Counted from the stretch's first letter, positions 8,953 to 18,139 are shown. The stretch: DNA of 64,000 nucleotides from Lentisphaerota bacterium (GCA_017134815.1 CP071032.1:3034001-3098000), one strand, 5' to 3'. A program made the numbers and translations. Notes: generated from the sequence alone by a model not told the origin.

Positions 8953-10227
8953 TTAAAGTTCATTAAATACAATCTTACCATCCACAATGGTTGCGGCGGC
9001 TTTCCCTTTAAAAGTTTTTCCTTTAAAAGGCGTATTGCGTGCTTTGCTGCGAAGTTTATCCGCATCAACAGTAAACTCTGCCTCTGTATCAATTACAGTA
9101 ATATCTGCAGTTTCACCATCAGCCAGTCCGTTCATGGAAAATCCCAGGATTTCAGCCGGTCCTTTGGTGAATTTCGCGACAAAGTCTGATATTGAAAGAA
9201 TTTTGCCGTGATAAAGTTCAGTCAGGCAGACGGGCAGGGCTGTTTCCAGTCCGATAATACCAAAAGGAGCATAGTCGAATTCAACCAGTTTGGCAGTGGC
9301 AGTGTGTGGCGCGTGGTCAGTGGCTATTACGGTGATGGTGCCGTCTGCAAGCCCTTCCAGTAAAGCCCGACGGTCATCTTCAGAACGCAGTGGCGGGTTC
9401 ATTTTAAAATTGGTATCGAACTTCTTTATCCGCTCGTCAGTTAGTGACAGGTGGTGGGGAGTAACTTCTGCAGTGATCTTGATGCCGCGTTTGCGTGCTG
9501 TGCGTACCCGCTCTACGCTTTCGCGGCAAGAGATATGCTGCAGGTGTATTTTCCAGTCTATGGCACGTGCCATTATAATATCACGTGCCACCATCAGCTC
9601 TTCTGATGCTGAAGGAATTCCCTGCATTCCAAGCAGTGTACTCCAGACTCCCTCATGCATAACCCCTTTGTCTTTGAGTCCATCTTCCTCGCAGTGATCA
9701 AGGATTGGCAGCTCGAAAGATTTGGCATATTGTACAATATGCTTCATCAACTGATGCCTCTGGATGCAGCGTCCATCATCACTTACAGCGACTACTCCAG
9801 CACTTTTCAGGCTGCCGATTCCAGCCATTTCTTCCCCGGCAATGCCTTTTGTCATACAGCCGCAGGGGTATACTTTGACCACGCCGTCACGAGCTGTGTG
9901 GCGTTTTATGTATTCAATGGTCCCGGGGGTATCCGCAGCCGGACTGGTATTGGGCATGGCGACAACAGCTGTGAAGCCGCCGGCTGCTGCGGCCATTGTA
10001 CCGGTGGCAATGGTTTCGGCAGCCGTGTTGCCGGGCTGGCGCAGATGTACGTGCATATCGATAAATCCAGGTGCGACAATCTTGCCGGAAACATCTATTT
10101 TGTCGGCATCAGGAATTTGTGAAGGGGAAATGATTTTGCCGTCTTTAACCCCGATATCCATTATCTTATCAATACCTCGGAAAGGATCAACCACCTTACC
10201 GCCGGTCAGTATATATTCACTTTTCAT
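8953..10227 (-). CDS. pyrC: Dihydroorotase (class I)
   Basis: This 424-residue enzyme closes carbamoyl-aspartate to dihydroorotate, step three of pyrimidine synthesis. The metal-binding DMHVHLRQPGN, the HCEED block, TPHHLSLTD and ATDHAPHT mark a class I amidohydrolase-fold dihydroorotase, the type encoded next to pyrB in many bacteria. Length is normal. The start ATG has GGAGG 7 bases upstream. It lies 33 bases after pyrB and before the M20 gene, in the pyrR-pyrB-pyrC order. Class I enzymes often form a complex with the aspartate transcarbamoylase; that is inference here. Confidence 0.95.
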   Translation of the reverse strand: MKSEYILTGGKVVDPFRGIDKIMDIGVKDGKIISPSQIPDADKIDVSGKIVAPGFIDMHVHLRQPGNTAAETIATGTMAAAAGGFTAVVAMPNTSPAADTPGTIEYIKRHTARDGVVKVYPCGCMTKGIAGEEMAGIGSLKSAGVVAVSDDGRCIQRHQLMKHIVQYAKSFELPILDHCEEDGLKDKGVMHEGVWSTLLGMQGIPSASEELMVARDIIMARAIDWKIHLQHISCRESVERVRTARKRGIKITAEVTPHHLSLTDERIKKFDTNFKMNPPLRSEDDRRALLEGLADGTITVIATDHAPHTATAKLVEFDYAPFGIIGLETALPVCLTELYHGKILSISDFVAKFTKGPAEILGFSMNGLADGETADITVIDTEAEFTVDADKLRSKARNTPFKGKTFKGKAAATIVDGKIVFNEL

Positions 10228-10260
10228 AACTTCCTCCGCAATTTTAAGCTTGTAAATTTT

Positions 10261-11196
10261 TTACTTCTCAACACAACCTGCTACCAGGAACAGCACGGCC
10301 ATCCTTACCGCCAGCCCGTTTGTTACCTGTTCCAGTATGACTGACTGGGTGCCGTCGGCGATTGCGGAGTCCAGTTCGACGTCGCGATTGATCGGACCTG
10401 GATGCATGATCAGTGCGTCGGGTTTTAGGTACTGGCGTGAGACTTCATTCAGTCCAAAGAATTTTGCATATTCATTGGTACTCGGGAAGAAGCCTCTCTT
10501 CTGCCTTTCGTGCTGAATACGGAGCAGGTTAACCACATCGGCATCAATCAGTGCGTCTTTTAAGTTATGACAAACTCTTACCCCGATATTTTCAAACTCC
10601 TTTGGCACCAGGGTAGCAGGTCCGGCAAAAGTAACCTCTGCTCCCAGTTTTATGAGCCCCCAGACATCACTGCGGGCGACGCGACTGTGTAGTATATCGC
10701 CAATAACAGAAACTTTAAGCCCTTTTAACGATCCCTTTTTTTCCCGAATGGTGAAAAGGTCAAGCAAGGCTTGAGTCGGATGGCTGTGAGCCCCGTCTCC
10801 GGCATTCAATACCCCGCAGCGAATATTTTTGGCTATCAGTGACTGAGCTCCAGGAGCAGAATGCCGCATGACAATCAAATCAGCCTGCAGGGCTTCGATA
10901 TTTCGTGCGGTGTCAATCAGGGTTTCGCCTTTTTTCAGACTGCTCGAACTCGCATTTATATTAATGATATCTGCACTTAACCGTTGTTCAGCCAGTTCAA
11001 AGGACATTCTGGTGCGGGTGCTTGGTTCGACAAAAAAGTTAACAACGGTTTTGCCGCGCAGCGCCGGGACTTTTTTGACGTTCCGCTGCGATACTTTTTT
11101 GAATTCCTGAGCTGTATCCAGAATATAGTTTATTTCTTCAGCTTCGAGATCGTACAGACTCAAAAGGTCTTTACGGGTCCATTTAAAATTATCCAT
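10261..11196 (-). CDS. pyrB: Aspartate carbamoyltransferase catalytic subunit
   Basis: This 311-residue protein condenses carbamoyl phosphate with aspartate, the committed step of pyrimidine synthesis. [11 protein letters not shown] is the carbamoyl-phosphate binding signature, [10 protein letters not shown] the 80s loop, and [11 protein letters not shown] the C-terminal active-site block. No regulatory subunit (pyrI) is nearby, so feedback control probably differs from the enterobacterial enzyme. Its ATG shares one base with the pyrR stop (TGATG), indicating translational coupling. Confidence 0.97.
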   Translation of the reverse strand: MDNFKWTRKDLLSLYDLEAEEINYILDTAQEFKKVSQRNVKKVPALRGKTVVNFFVEPSTRTRMSFELAEQRLSADIININASSSSLKKGETLIDTARNIEALQADLIVMRHSAPGAQSLIAKNIRCGVLNAGDGAHSHPTQALLDLFTIREKKGSLKGLKVSVIGDILHSRVARSDVWGLIKLGAEVTFAGPATLVPKEFENIGVRVCHNLKDALIDADVVNLLRIQHERQKRGFFPSTNEYAKFFGLNEVSRQYLKPDALIMHPGPINRDVELDSAIADGTQSVILEQVTNGLAVRMAVLFLVAGCVEK

Positions 11197-11762
11197 CAGT
11201 GGTCACCCCTCCGGTATTTTTTCCAATCAATTTCATAAACTCCGTCCTGACCGTTGATTTCGTTAAACTCAACAACCAGCTTGCGGTCATCACTGACATC
11301 AACTTTCATTCCCACATAATCAGCACGGATCGGAAATTCACGATTGCCGCGGTCAATGAGTACAGCCAGTCGGATTAAACCCGGTCTGCCGTAGTCGGTC
11401 ACGGCATCAAGAGCTGCCCGGATTGTACGTCCGGATGAAAGGACATCATCGACGAGGATTACTGCGGTGTCATTCATGTCGAAAGGAATGGTTGTGGCGT
11501 GAATAATCGGCAGTGTTTTTCGCATGCCGATATCGTCACGGTACATTGAGATGTCCAGCAAAGCCAGTTCAGGACGATACCCGGTTCTGCTCTCGAGTTC
11601 AGCGATAATGCGCTGGGCCATAGGCACACCCTGCCGGTGCAGGCCGATCATGGCAAATTCACGGGGATTATCACTTAGAAACTCGGAAATAATAGCATCT
11701 GCGACGCGTGTGATCGCCGCCTGGACTTCGCTGCCGTTGCAAACTTCTTTTTTCGCAGGCAT
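11196..11762 (-). CDS. pyrR: PyrR-type uracil phosphoribosyltransferase / pyr regulator
   Basis: This 188-residue protein has the PRPP-binding motif [20 protein letters not shown] and the [10 protein letters not shown] loop of the PyrR family. PyrR proteins bind pyr mRNA leaders with UMP to attenuate expression and often have weak uracil phosphoribosyltransferase activity. Being first in pyrR-pyrB-pyrC suggests that it controls this operon. I did not see a convincing anti-antiterminator/terminator pair in the roughly 250-base leader, so the mechanism (attenuation or translational repression) is open. The start is ATG at 11762. Confidence 0.92.
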   Translation of the reverse strand: MPAKKEVCNGSEVQAAITRVADAIISEFLSDNPREFAMIGLHRQGVPMAQRIIAELESRTGYRPELALLDISMYRDDIGMRKTLPIIHATTIPFDMNDTAVILVDDVLSSGRTIRAALDAVTDYGRPGLIRLAVLIDRGNREFPIRADYVGMKVDVSDDRKLVVEFNEINGQDGVYEIDWKKYRRGDH

Positions 11763-11935
11763 AATTCTCTCTGAAAGTTAGTTTCCGGTTTCGAAATAAT
11801 AGTCCATTAATTTAATCTTTCCAGCCCTGAACAGTTAAAATTTGATAAAACTTTTTTAAAGGCCTGAAAATATGTTCGGCAGTAGCTTTACAGTAGTTGT
11901 GTTGCAGAGATTGGAATGCAAAATAAAAATCAACT

Positions 11936-11963
11936 TTGAAGTTTTGATTTGTTGTAATATATT
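11936..11963 (+). promoter_or_regulatory. Candidate promoter of the DUF3568-type lipoprotein gene
   Basis: TTGAAG at 11936-11941 and TATATT at 11958-11963 with 16 bases between, 57 bases before the start codon. The -35 box overlaps a short imperfect inverted repeat around 11928-11950 that could bind a regulator. Confidence 0.4.
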
Positions 11964-12020
11964 ATTTTCCACACAGGATTTAGCGTTTGGGCTCTAATCG
12001 TTAAAAAAAAGGAAAACGTG

Positions 12021-12476
12021 ATGAAGACAGCAAACATTTTCAAGAGATTCAACGTAAAAACCGCAGTAATGATTATCGCCGGGACTTTACTTGGCAGTCA
12101 GGTGATGCTAAGTAGCGGCTGTGCTTTGCTGTTGATTGGCGGAGCTGCCGGTGCCGGTATTGCTGGTACTGCTTATTATATGGGAGAACTGCAGGGTGAA
12201 GTCGATGCCAAGCCGGTGGTTGTTAAGGAGGCTTCTACTAAGGCACTTGCCAACTTGAAGTTGAAACTTATCTCGGCCTCTGGTGATGAGCTCTCTTCTA
12301 AAATTACCGGCCGTACCGCGCAGGATGACGAAATTAAAATTCTTGCCAAGCTGCAGAAAGATGGTAAGAGCAAGGTATTCATCCGTGTAGGTACTTTCGG
12401 TGACCGTACTATGAGTGAAAGTATTTTCAGTGAAATCCGCAAGGAAATTCCTAATGTGAAAAAAGCCAAAAAATAA
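12021..12476 (+). CDS. Small DUF3568-like lipoprotein
   Basis: A 151-residue exported protein. A basic N-terminus and hydrophobic stretch (about residues 15-33) end in a lipobox-like LSSGC, followed by an ALLLIGGAAGAGIAGTAYYMG glycine/alanine segment broken into short runs, then KALANLKLKL and a charged region with IFIRVGTFGD-like spacing ending in a lysine-rich tail. This layout resembles DUF3568 lipoproteins found repeatedly in Lentisphaerota and related phyla. The function is unknown; membrane anchoring is predicted. I start at the ATG at 12021, 8 bases after AAGGAAAA; a GTG directly before it would add one residue. The gene is monocistronic, with its own promoter candidate and a strong terminator. 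Confidence 0.75.
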   Translation: MKTANIFKRFNVKTAVMIIAGTLLGSQVMLSSGCALLLIGGAAGAGIAGTAYYMGELQGEVDAKPVVVKEASTKALANLKLKLISASGDELSSKITGRTAQDDEIKILAKLQKDGKSKVFIRVGTFGDRTMSESIFSEIRKEIPNVKKAKK

Positions 12477-12493
12477 ATTCGGCTTATAATTTT

Positions 12494-12522
12494 AAAGAGG
12501 TCCAGCAAGGACCTCTTTTTTT
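12494..12522 (+). terminator. Rho-independent terminator after the DUF3568-like gene
   Basis: GAGGTCC / GGACCTC stem, extended by flanking AAA/TTT pairs, with a 5-base loop and seven T. It separates the lipoprotein gene from the repeat array that starts 24 bases later. Confidence 0.92.
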
Positions 12523-12545
12523 GTCTGAATGTGTAAAGTGTTATG

Positions 12546-13291
12546 CTTCTCTACTCGTGGCCTGTACGGCCGTATTGTCAGCGCAATATGCGCTGCCCCC
12601 TTCAGTCGCCGGGTGGCTTTCGCTCAGCGCTCCTTGACCTGTCGGTCAATTCCTAGCTTCGCGGGCCCACGCTGTGGGGGTATTTATTTAAAATCTATAG
12701 ATTCTCAATGCTTTACTTGCAGTTTAAACTTATTACTGCTCATATATGACTTCTCTACTCGTGGCCTGTACGGCCGTATTGTCAGCGCAATATGCGCTGC
12801 CCCCTTCAGTCGCCGGGTGGCTTTCGCTCAGCGCTCCTTGACCTGTCGGTCAATTCCTGGCTTCGCGGGCCCACGCTGTGGGGGGTATTTATTTAAAATC
12901 TATAGATTCTCAATGCTTTACTTGCAGTTTAAACTTATTACTGCTCATATATGACTTCTCTACTCGTGGCCTGTACGGCCGTATTGTCAGCGCAATATGC
13001 GCTGCCCCCCTCAGTCGCCGGGTGGCTTTCGCTCAGCGCTCCTTGACCTGTCGGTCAATTCCTAGTTTCGCGGGCCCACGCTGTGGGGGTATTTATTTAA
13101 AATCTATAGATTCTCAATGCTTTACTTGCAGTTTAAACTTATTACTGCTCATATATGACTTCTCTACTCGTGGCCTGTACGGCCGTATTGTCAGCGCAAT
13201 ATGCGCTGCCCCCCTCAGTCGCCGGGTGGCTTTCGCTCAGCGCTCCTTGACCTGTCGGTCAATTCCTAGTTTCGCGGGCCCACGCTGTGGG
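12546..13291. repeat. Tandem array of 204-bp hairpin-rich units (four cores, three linkers)
   Basis: A GC-rich 133-base core is found at 12546-12678, 12750-12882, 12955-13087 and 13159-13291. Three nearly identical 71-72-base AT-rich linkers separate the cores, giving periods of 204, 205 and 204. Each core contains several small inverted repeats: CAGCGCA-ATA-TGCGCTG (7-bp stem), TTGACC-TGTC-GGTCAA (6 bp), CCCAC-GCT-GTGGG (5 bp) and GGCC-TGTAC-GGCC. Each linker contains the palindromes AATCTATAGATT and GTTTAAAC. Copies differ by a handful of bases; copies 3 and 4 share two variants and look most recently duplicated. The array begins and ends with a core. It is long open in one forward frame, but the peptide is only the translated repeat. 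I do not recognise the element; a structured RNA, a protein-binding array or a mobile repeat are all possible. Confidence 0.9.
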
Positions 13292-13349
13292 CCTATTGGG
13301 GGTCTTTTGGGGGGCAGGAATGACAACGCTGCCGATTTTAGGGAGGGAA

Positions 13350-13368
13350 GGGGGCTGGTTGAGCCCCC
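13350..13368. other. GC hairpin downstream of the HAD gene
   Basis: GGGGGCT-GGTTG-AGCCCCC, a 7-bp stem about 22 bases past the stop of the minus-strand HAD gene. No T-run follows on either strand, so its role as a terminator is uncertain. Confidence 0.4.
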
Positions 13369-13389
13369 CGCTGAAAATGGGTGAGCTAA

Positions 13390-14451
13390 CTATTCATTCT
13401 GTACTTCTTCTGAAGTAAGCTCAATAATAGTGTCAGGATATTCTGGCAGCAGTTGCTTGAGCTCTCCGCGCGGTTCTACCGCAATGCACAGGCCATCAGG
13501 CTGTTTGGCTACGTAGCGGACCATATAAACGTCGCCGCCGGAGTTACCAGCTGCGAACTTAACTCTGTATCCGGTTTTTTTCATGATGTTTTTAACTACC
13601 AGCAGTTTTCCGCCTTCATCAACAATGCGAAGTTTGCCGGCCGCATTTTTAACATACTGGTCGTCATAGACATTTGAAAAAGTGCCGTCTTTTAGCAGCT
13701 TCAGGCTGTTGCCGGCAATGTGTCCAGTCTTGGGATTATAGGGAGACGTGCATATTTTGAAGTTGTACCGCTGCCCGTTTGAGTATTCAAAATTATTTTC
13801 AATATATTTAATTTCCTCGGCAACAAAATATTGGTTGCTGCCGGTGATTATCCATACTTCAATTCCGGAGTTTACTATTTTCTGAAGTACGTCCAGCATG
13901 GGAAAGAAAACATACTTTTCAACGTCAATTTCTCCGAAAAAACTTTGAACTCCTTCAGATATGTTTTCCGGTGTCATGCCGGCAAGCAGCAGGGAGGTCG
14001 CTATGAATTTCCTGAAGCCATGTGACGGAATATTAGTACGCCCCTCAAGGTATTTAGTGAAATCCACGACATTGTCTTTGAATTTCTGATCACTGGTATC
14101 GTACATTGGAAAGACCGGGAAATTAAATTTAGAGGCGTTAAAAGCCATCCACAGGTACCAGGCCGGTTGTCCGGCGTATAATTCCCCTTCAAGTTCAGGT
14201 ACCGGGATGTTTTCGCAGAACAATGTTCCATCCCAGTCAAATACGGCAATTACTTTTTTGGATTTGTTTTCCTCGATAAAAGAGTTTATGCGTTTAAGCT
14301 TCTGGTAAGCAGCCTTATCCTGAAAGTCCCAGTGCGGATAGTCTGCTTTTTTGGGTTCAATTGCCTGGCTGGAAATTGAACTTAATCCGAGGAATAGTGC
14401 TAACAGAAATACTGTTAATGCGGTTATAGTTCCGGGAATTTTTTTTCTCAT
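13390..14451 (-). CDS. Secreted HAD-superfamily phosphatase, paralogue A
   Basis: A 353-residue protein with an N-terminal signal peptide (basic MRKKIP, hydrophobic 9-28, cleavage near SSQA). HAD motif I is FDWDGTL with the nucleophile Asp72 and acid Asp74; motif II is WIITGSN; motif IV is AAGNSGGDVYM with the metal-binding Asp. The large insert between motifs I and II forms a helical cap, as in the phosphorylcholine-phosphatase/phosphoserine-phosphatase-like branch. It probably acts in the periplasm on a small phosphomonoester; the substrate is unknown. Its closest relative in view is the next upstream gene, aligned along the full length (PHWxFQDKA, GMTPENI, IAGNSLKLLK and AVEPRG shared). 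The ATG at 14451 is followed by the signal peptide. It lies directly beside the 204-bp repeat array. Confidence 0.82.
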   Translation of the reverse strand: MRKKIPGTITALTVFLLALFLGLSSISSQAIEPKKADYPHWDFQDKAAYQKLKRINSFIEENKSKKVIAVFDWDGTLFCENIPVPELEGELYAGQPAWYLWMAFNASKFNFPVFPMYDTSDQKFKDNVVDFTKYLEGRTNIPSHGFRKFIATSLLLAGMTPENISEGVQSFFGEIDVEKYVFFPMLDVLQKIVNSGIEVWIITGSNQYFVAEEIKYIENNFEYSNGQRYNFKICTSPYNPKTGHIAGNSLKLLKDGTFSNVYDDQYVKNAAGKLRIVDEGGKLLVVKNIMKKTGYRVKFAAGNSGGDVYMVRYVAKQPDGLCIAVEPRGELKQLLPEYPDTIIELTSEEVQNE

Positions 14452-14576
14452 TTACGCTCCTTGGTATTCTTTAGTTGTACTGGTTTTTATATAACACAAT
14501 TCTTAAGTACATTAAGCATTGTGGAAAAATCAATAATAATATCAAAATACGGTTTTAAACGATGGCAAAAGCCCGT

Positions 14577-15665
14577 TTACTTACCGGCAGCCAGCAAGGT
14601 TGACTGTTTGAGCATAACCTCCTCCGTAGTCAGTTCAATAATAGTTTCCGGAAACCTGGAAAGCAGCTCGCATAGACTGCCGCGCGGCTCAACAGCAATA
14701 CACAAACTGTCCGGCTTGCTTGCTACATATTCAAGCATGTTGTAATCGCCACCTGAGTTGCCCGCAGCAAACTCAAATGATTTCCCGGTGTTTTTCTCGA
14801 TTTTTTTCATTGCAATGACTTTTCCCTCTTTATTGACAATATAGAGTTTGCCGTTTGGAGAGTTCACGTAACGGTCATCATAAAAGTTTGAGAATTTACC
14901 GTTTTTGAGCAGCTTCAGGCTGTTGCCGGCAATGTGTCCGGTTTCAGGATTATACGGGGCTGTTGAAATGCCGAACTTGTAGTTGAGGGTGCTGCTGTAC
15001 TTGAAATTTTCTTCAATATATTTTATCTCAGCTGCTACAAAGTGCTGGTTGCTGCCGGTAATAATCCAGACTTCGATGCCGGAGTCAACAAATTTCTGCA
15101 ACACGTCAAACATAGGCAGGTACAGTAGGGTTCTGGCATCTTTTTCGCTCAAAAAAAGCTGTACGCCGTCAATAATGTTTTCCGGTGTCATTCCGGCAAG
15201 CAGCAATGAGTTGGCTATAAATGTCGGATAGCCCTGCCAGGGAACATTGGTGCGCCCTTCAATATACCGGGTAAAGCTCATGACATTTTCTTTGAACTTC
15301 CTGTCAGCAGTGTCCTGCATCGGGAATACTGGAAAGTCCAGGTTTGAAGCATTTTGAGCCATCCAGAGGTAAAAAGCAGGTTGTCCGGGAAACCTTTCCC
15401 CGTCAAGTTCGGCCACCGGGATTTTTTCGAAGAACAAGGTGCCGTCCCAGTCAAAAGCCGCTATTATCGGTTTGGATTTATTTTCTTCAATAAAGTCGTT
15501 GATATGCTTAAGTTTGTTGTAAGAAGCTTTGTCCTGGAAGTTCCAATGCGGATAGTCAGATTGTTTTGGTGTAACAGCCTGGGTGCAAATTGATAATACT
15601 ACGATGGCCGCTGTCAATAAGCAGACTGTTAATACACGGTGAGTTCCCGGAAAGAATTTTCTCAT
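14577..15665 (-). CDS. Secreted HAD-superfamily phosphatase, paralogue B
   Basis: A 362-residue sister of the downstream gene, with a signal peptide (hydrophobic about 10-27, cleavage near CTQA), the same FDWDGTL at residues 71-77, WIITGSNQHF and AAGNSGGDYNM. All catalytic aspartates are kept, so both copies are probably active. The two proteins are collinear and clearly similar throughout, indicating a local tandem duplication followed by divergence; the 125-base spacer has no terminator I can see, so they may be co-transcribed. The C-terminus is extended by about ten residues (KQSTLLAAGK). A periplasmic phosphatase role is inferred from the fold and the export signal; phosphocholine, other alcohols or sugar phosphates are all possible substrates. 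Confidence 0.82.
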   Translation of the reverse strand: MRKFFPGTHRVLTVCLLTAAIVVLSICTQAVTPKQSDYPHWNFQDKASYNKLKHINDFIEENKSKPIIAAFDWDGTLFFEKIPVAELDGERFPGQPAFYLWMAQNASNLDFPVFPMQDTADRKFKENVMSFTRYIEGRTNVPWQGYPTFIANSLLLAGMTPENIIDGVQLFLSEKDARTLLYLPMFDVLQKFVDSGIEVWIITGSNQHFVAAEIKYIEENFKYSSTLNYKFGISTAPYNPETGHIAGNSLKLLKNGKFSNFYDDRYVNSPNGKLYIVNKEGKVIAMKKIEKNTGKSFEFAAGNSGGDYNMLEYVASKPDSLCIAVEPRGSLCELLSRFPETIIELTTEEVMLKQSTLLAAGK

Positions 15666-15937
15666 TGAATGTCCCTGTTTGAGATTATACTAATAAAAAC
15701 ACGACTAACATAAAATAGCTTAGTGAGGATGAAAATCAATATCTCATTTTTGCTGTAATGAGCAATGTACGAAGTGTTTTGAATATGATTTCGAAAAGGA
15801 TTATTATTGAGACTGACAGTAATATTAAGCGGTTTGTTCCACAAACTGTTTGGGTTCATTGATAAGTAATCCCAGACCTAATAATGTTACTTTTAAAAAA
15901 GTCTCTTTTTATAATGAAAAGGAATACTGAAAAAAAT

Positions 15938-15971
15938 AAAAAAAATCCCTGTATCAGTAAAGATACAGGGA
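15938..15971 (-). terminator. Rho-independent terminator after pnp
   Basis: On the minus strand TCCCTGTATC / GATACAGGGA (10-bp perfect stem, 6-base loop) followed by eight T. It sits 60 bases past the pnp stop. The 270 bases between it and the HAD gene hold nothing else I can support. Confidence 0.92.
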
Positions 15972-16030
15972 CTTGGATATAAAAACATCCAGCATAGGAT
16001 CAGCCACTAATTTTAGTGGCAAAAAGATGC

Positions 16031-18139
16031 TTATTCTTCACCAATTTCCTCGAGAGCAGCTTTGCGGCTCAGGCGGATTTTGCCGGACTGGTCAATATCA
16101 ATGACCTTGACAGTGACAAAGTCACCTTCATTGCATATATCCTTAACCTGGCGTACGCGATAGTTAGCCATTTCAGAAATATGCAGAAGGCCGTCACAGC
16201 CAGGCATGATTTCAACAAACGCACCAAAATCACGTACGTTAACAACTTTGCCGCGATAGATTTTGCCGATTTCCGGTTCAGCGGTGCAGCCGATAACCCG
16301 ATTCTTGGCTTCTTCAAGCTTTTCCTGATTTTCAGCCATGATCTTGACGGTGCCATCTTCTTCAACATCAATATCAGCACTGGTCTCTTCAGTGATTGAA
16401 CGGATGTTTTTGCCGCCGGGGCCGATGAGGGCTCCGATTTTGTCCGGGTTGATTTTAATGACTGCCATGCCTGGAGCATTGGGACTGATTTTTTCCCGCG
16501 GCTGAGCCAGACAACTTTCAATGCAGTCAATTACTTTCATTCTGGCATCATAATTGCGTTTCATGCCTTCGCAAAGCAAGTCAATGCTGATACCCGGCAG
16601 TTTCAAGTCCAGCTGGAAGCCGGTAATGCCTTCACGAGTACCGCAGACCTTAAAGTCCATATCACCGAAATGGTCTTCTGCGCCGATAATATCAGTCAGC
16701 AGCAGCTCTTTGCCGTTGCCAGTAACAAGTCCACAGGAAATACCGCCTACAGGGGCTTTGATCGGCACGCCGGCATCCATCAGGGCCAGGGTCGCACCGC
16801 ACACGGACGCCATTGAAGTCGATCCGTTTGAGGACATTACTTCGGAAACACAGCGTACAACGTACGGGAAGTCTTCCGGGATTACTTTTGCTACAGAACG
16901 TTCTGCGAGATTACCGTGTCCGATTTCTCTACGACCCGGGCCCATGATGCGGCCGACCTCGCCAACTGAGAAGTTGGGGAAGTTGTAATGCAGGTAGAAA
17001 CGTTTGTTGCCAGATTCAGGGCCGGTAATGATGTCATACTCCTGGCTGGCTTTTTCATTGCCAAGAGTAGCGATAACCAGAGCCTGAGTTTCCCCACGGG
17101 TGAAAAGACCTGAACCGTGAACGATTGGCAGCAGGTTTACTTCCGAAGTAAGTTCACGAATATCTTCAATGCCGCGACCGTCCGGGCGGTACTGTTTTTC
17201 GAGAATAGCATTTCGGGTTGTTTTCTTTACCAGGGCGTCAAACCCTTTTTTCATTTCAAGCTTAAATTCATCGGCATCCATGTCAGTGAACTGTGCACGA
17301 AGTTCTTCCATGGCACCGTCAAAAATCTCATCAAGAACTGTTAAACGATCATTCTTGCCCGGAACCAGACAGGCATCTTCAATTTTTCCTTCGCAGTACT
17401 TGTCCAGAGCCTGTTCGATGGCTTCCGGTACCAGATGCAGGACAGGTTCTTTCTTTTCCTTGCCGGCTTTAGCCGCAAGGTCAAGCTGAGCCTGGACTTG
17501 AACTTTAACAATTTCATTAGCGAAGCGCATTGCTTCTTCCAGTTCGGCTTCTGTAAGTTCATCAGCTTCACCTTCAATCATTATGACTTTATCCGGAGAA
17601 CCGGCATAGATGAGCTCAAGTGAGCTTTTCTTCATCTCATCATGTGTCGGGTTGGCTACAAGTTTGCCGTCAATCTTTCCGACACGCAGGGCGCCGATAG
17701 GTCCCATAAAAGGTAAATCAGACAGAGTCAGGGCTGCCGAAGCTCCCAGGATACACATGACATCTGATTCATTCTGTCCGTCTGCGCTTAAAAGCAGCGC
17801 TTGAATCTGTACTTCATCAAAAAAACCTTTTGGAAACAACGGGCGCAAAGGACGGTCAGTCACGCGACAAGTGAGAATTTCCTTTTCACTCGGGCGACCT
17901 TCTCGTTTGATGTAACCGCCGGGAAATTTGCCGGCCGCGCTGTATTTTTCTCTATAGTCCACCTGAAGTGGAAAAAAGTCTGAACCGGGGCGTGCAGGGC
18001 CTGAGCAAGCTGCTACAAGCAGTACTGTGTCGCCCATTCTTACGAGACATGAGCCGTTAGCCAGTTTAGCCAGCTTTCCAGTGGAAATTTCCATCGATTT
18101 CTCTTCAGAAATATTAAATAATACTTTTTCTTCAGCCAT
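16031..18139 (-). CDS. pnp: Polyribonucleotide nucleotidyltransferase (PNPase)
   Basis: This 702-residue enzyme degrades RNA 3' to 5' by phosphorolysis and is a core degradosome component in many bacteria. Two RNase PH domains (about 10-230 and 310-545, with REGRPSEKEIL, FxFPNFSVGEVG and the GHGNLAERS block) are joined by a helical linker. A KH domain follows (KIGALIGPGGKNI, about residue 560) and then an S1 domain (GKVVNVRDFGAFVEI and HISEMAN, about 620-690). All domains are complete. The ATG at 18139 has AAGGA at 11 bases. Order rpsO-pnp matches many bacteria, but a terminator-like hairpin and 336 bases separate the two genes here. A CCGGAT/ATCCGG hairpin in the leader could be a target for PNPase autoregulation, which is known in Escherichia coli. 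Confidence 0.97.
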   Translation of the reverse strand: MAEEKVLFNISEEKSMEISTGKLAKLANGSCLVRMGDTVLLVAACSGPARPGSDFFPLQVDYREKYSAAGKFPGGYIKREGRPSEKEILTCRVTDRPLRPLFPKGFFDEVQIQALLLSADGQNESDVMCILGASAALTLSDLPFMGPIGALRVGKIDGKLVANPTHDEMKKSSLELIYAGSPDKVIMIEGEADELTEAELEEAMRFANEIVKVQVQAQLDLAAKAGKEKKEPVLHLVPEAIEQALDKYCEGKIEDACLVPGKNDRLTVLDEIFDGAMEELRAQFTDMDADEFKLEMKKGFDALVKKTTRNAILEKQYRPDGRGIEDIRELTSEVNLLPIVHGSGLFTRGETQALVIATLGNEKASQEYDIITGPESGNKRFYLHYNFPNFSVGEVGRIMGPGRREIGHGNLAERSVAKVIPEDFPYVVRCVSEVMSSNGSTSMASVCGATLALMDAGVPIKAPVGGISCGLVTGNGKELLLTDIIGAEDHFGDMDFKVCGTREGITGFQLDLKLPGISIDLLCEGMKRNYDARMKVIDCIESCLAQPREKISPNAPGMAVIKINPDKIGALIGPGGKNIRSITEETSADIDVEEDGTVKIMAENQEKLEEAKNRVIGCTAEPEIGKIYRGKVVNVRDFGAFVEIMPGCDGLLHISEMANYRVRQVKDICNEGDFVTVKVIDIDQSGKIRLSRKAALEEIGEE

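Noticed and set aside
12546..13291. CRISPR array
   Set aside because: Spacers would have to be unique; here the linkers are nearly identical and the repeat is 133 bases, and no cas gene is present.
12546..13291. Integron cassette array with attC sites
   Set aside because: Cores have hairpins but no integrase is visible and the regions between cores are short, identical and carry no genes.
12529..13384. Two overlapping forward frames of 141 and 168 codons in the repeat array
   Set aside because: The peptides are only the translated 204-bp repeat; there are no ribosome sites, and the frame survives because the repeat happens to lack stops in one phase.
15662..15859. Minus-strand 65-codon frame upstream of the second HAD gene
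   Set aside because: AT-rich, no ribosome site, overlaps the start of the HAD gene; probably non-coding leader.
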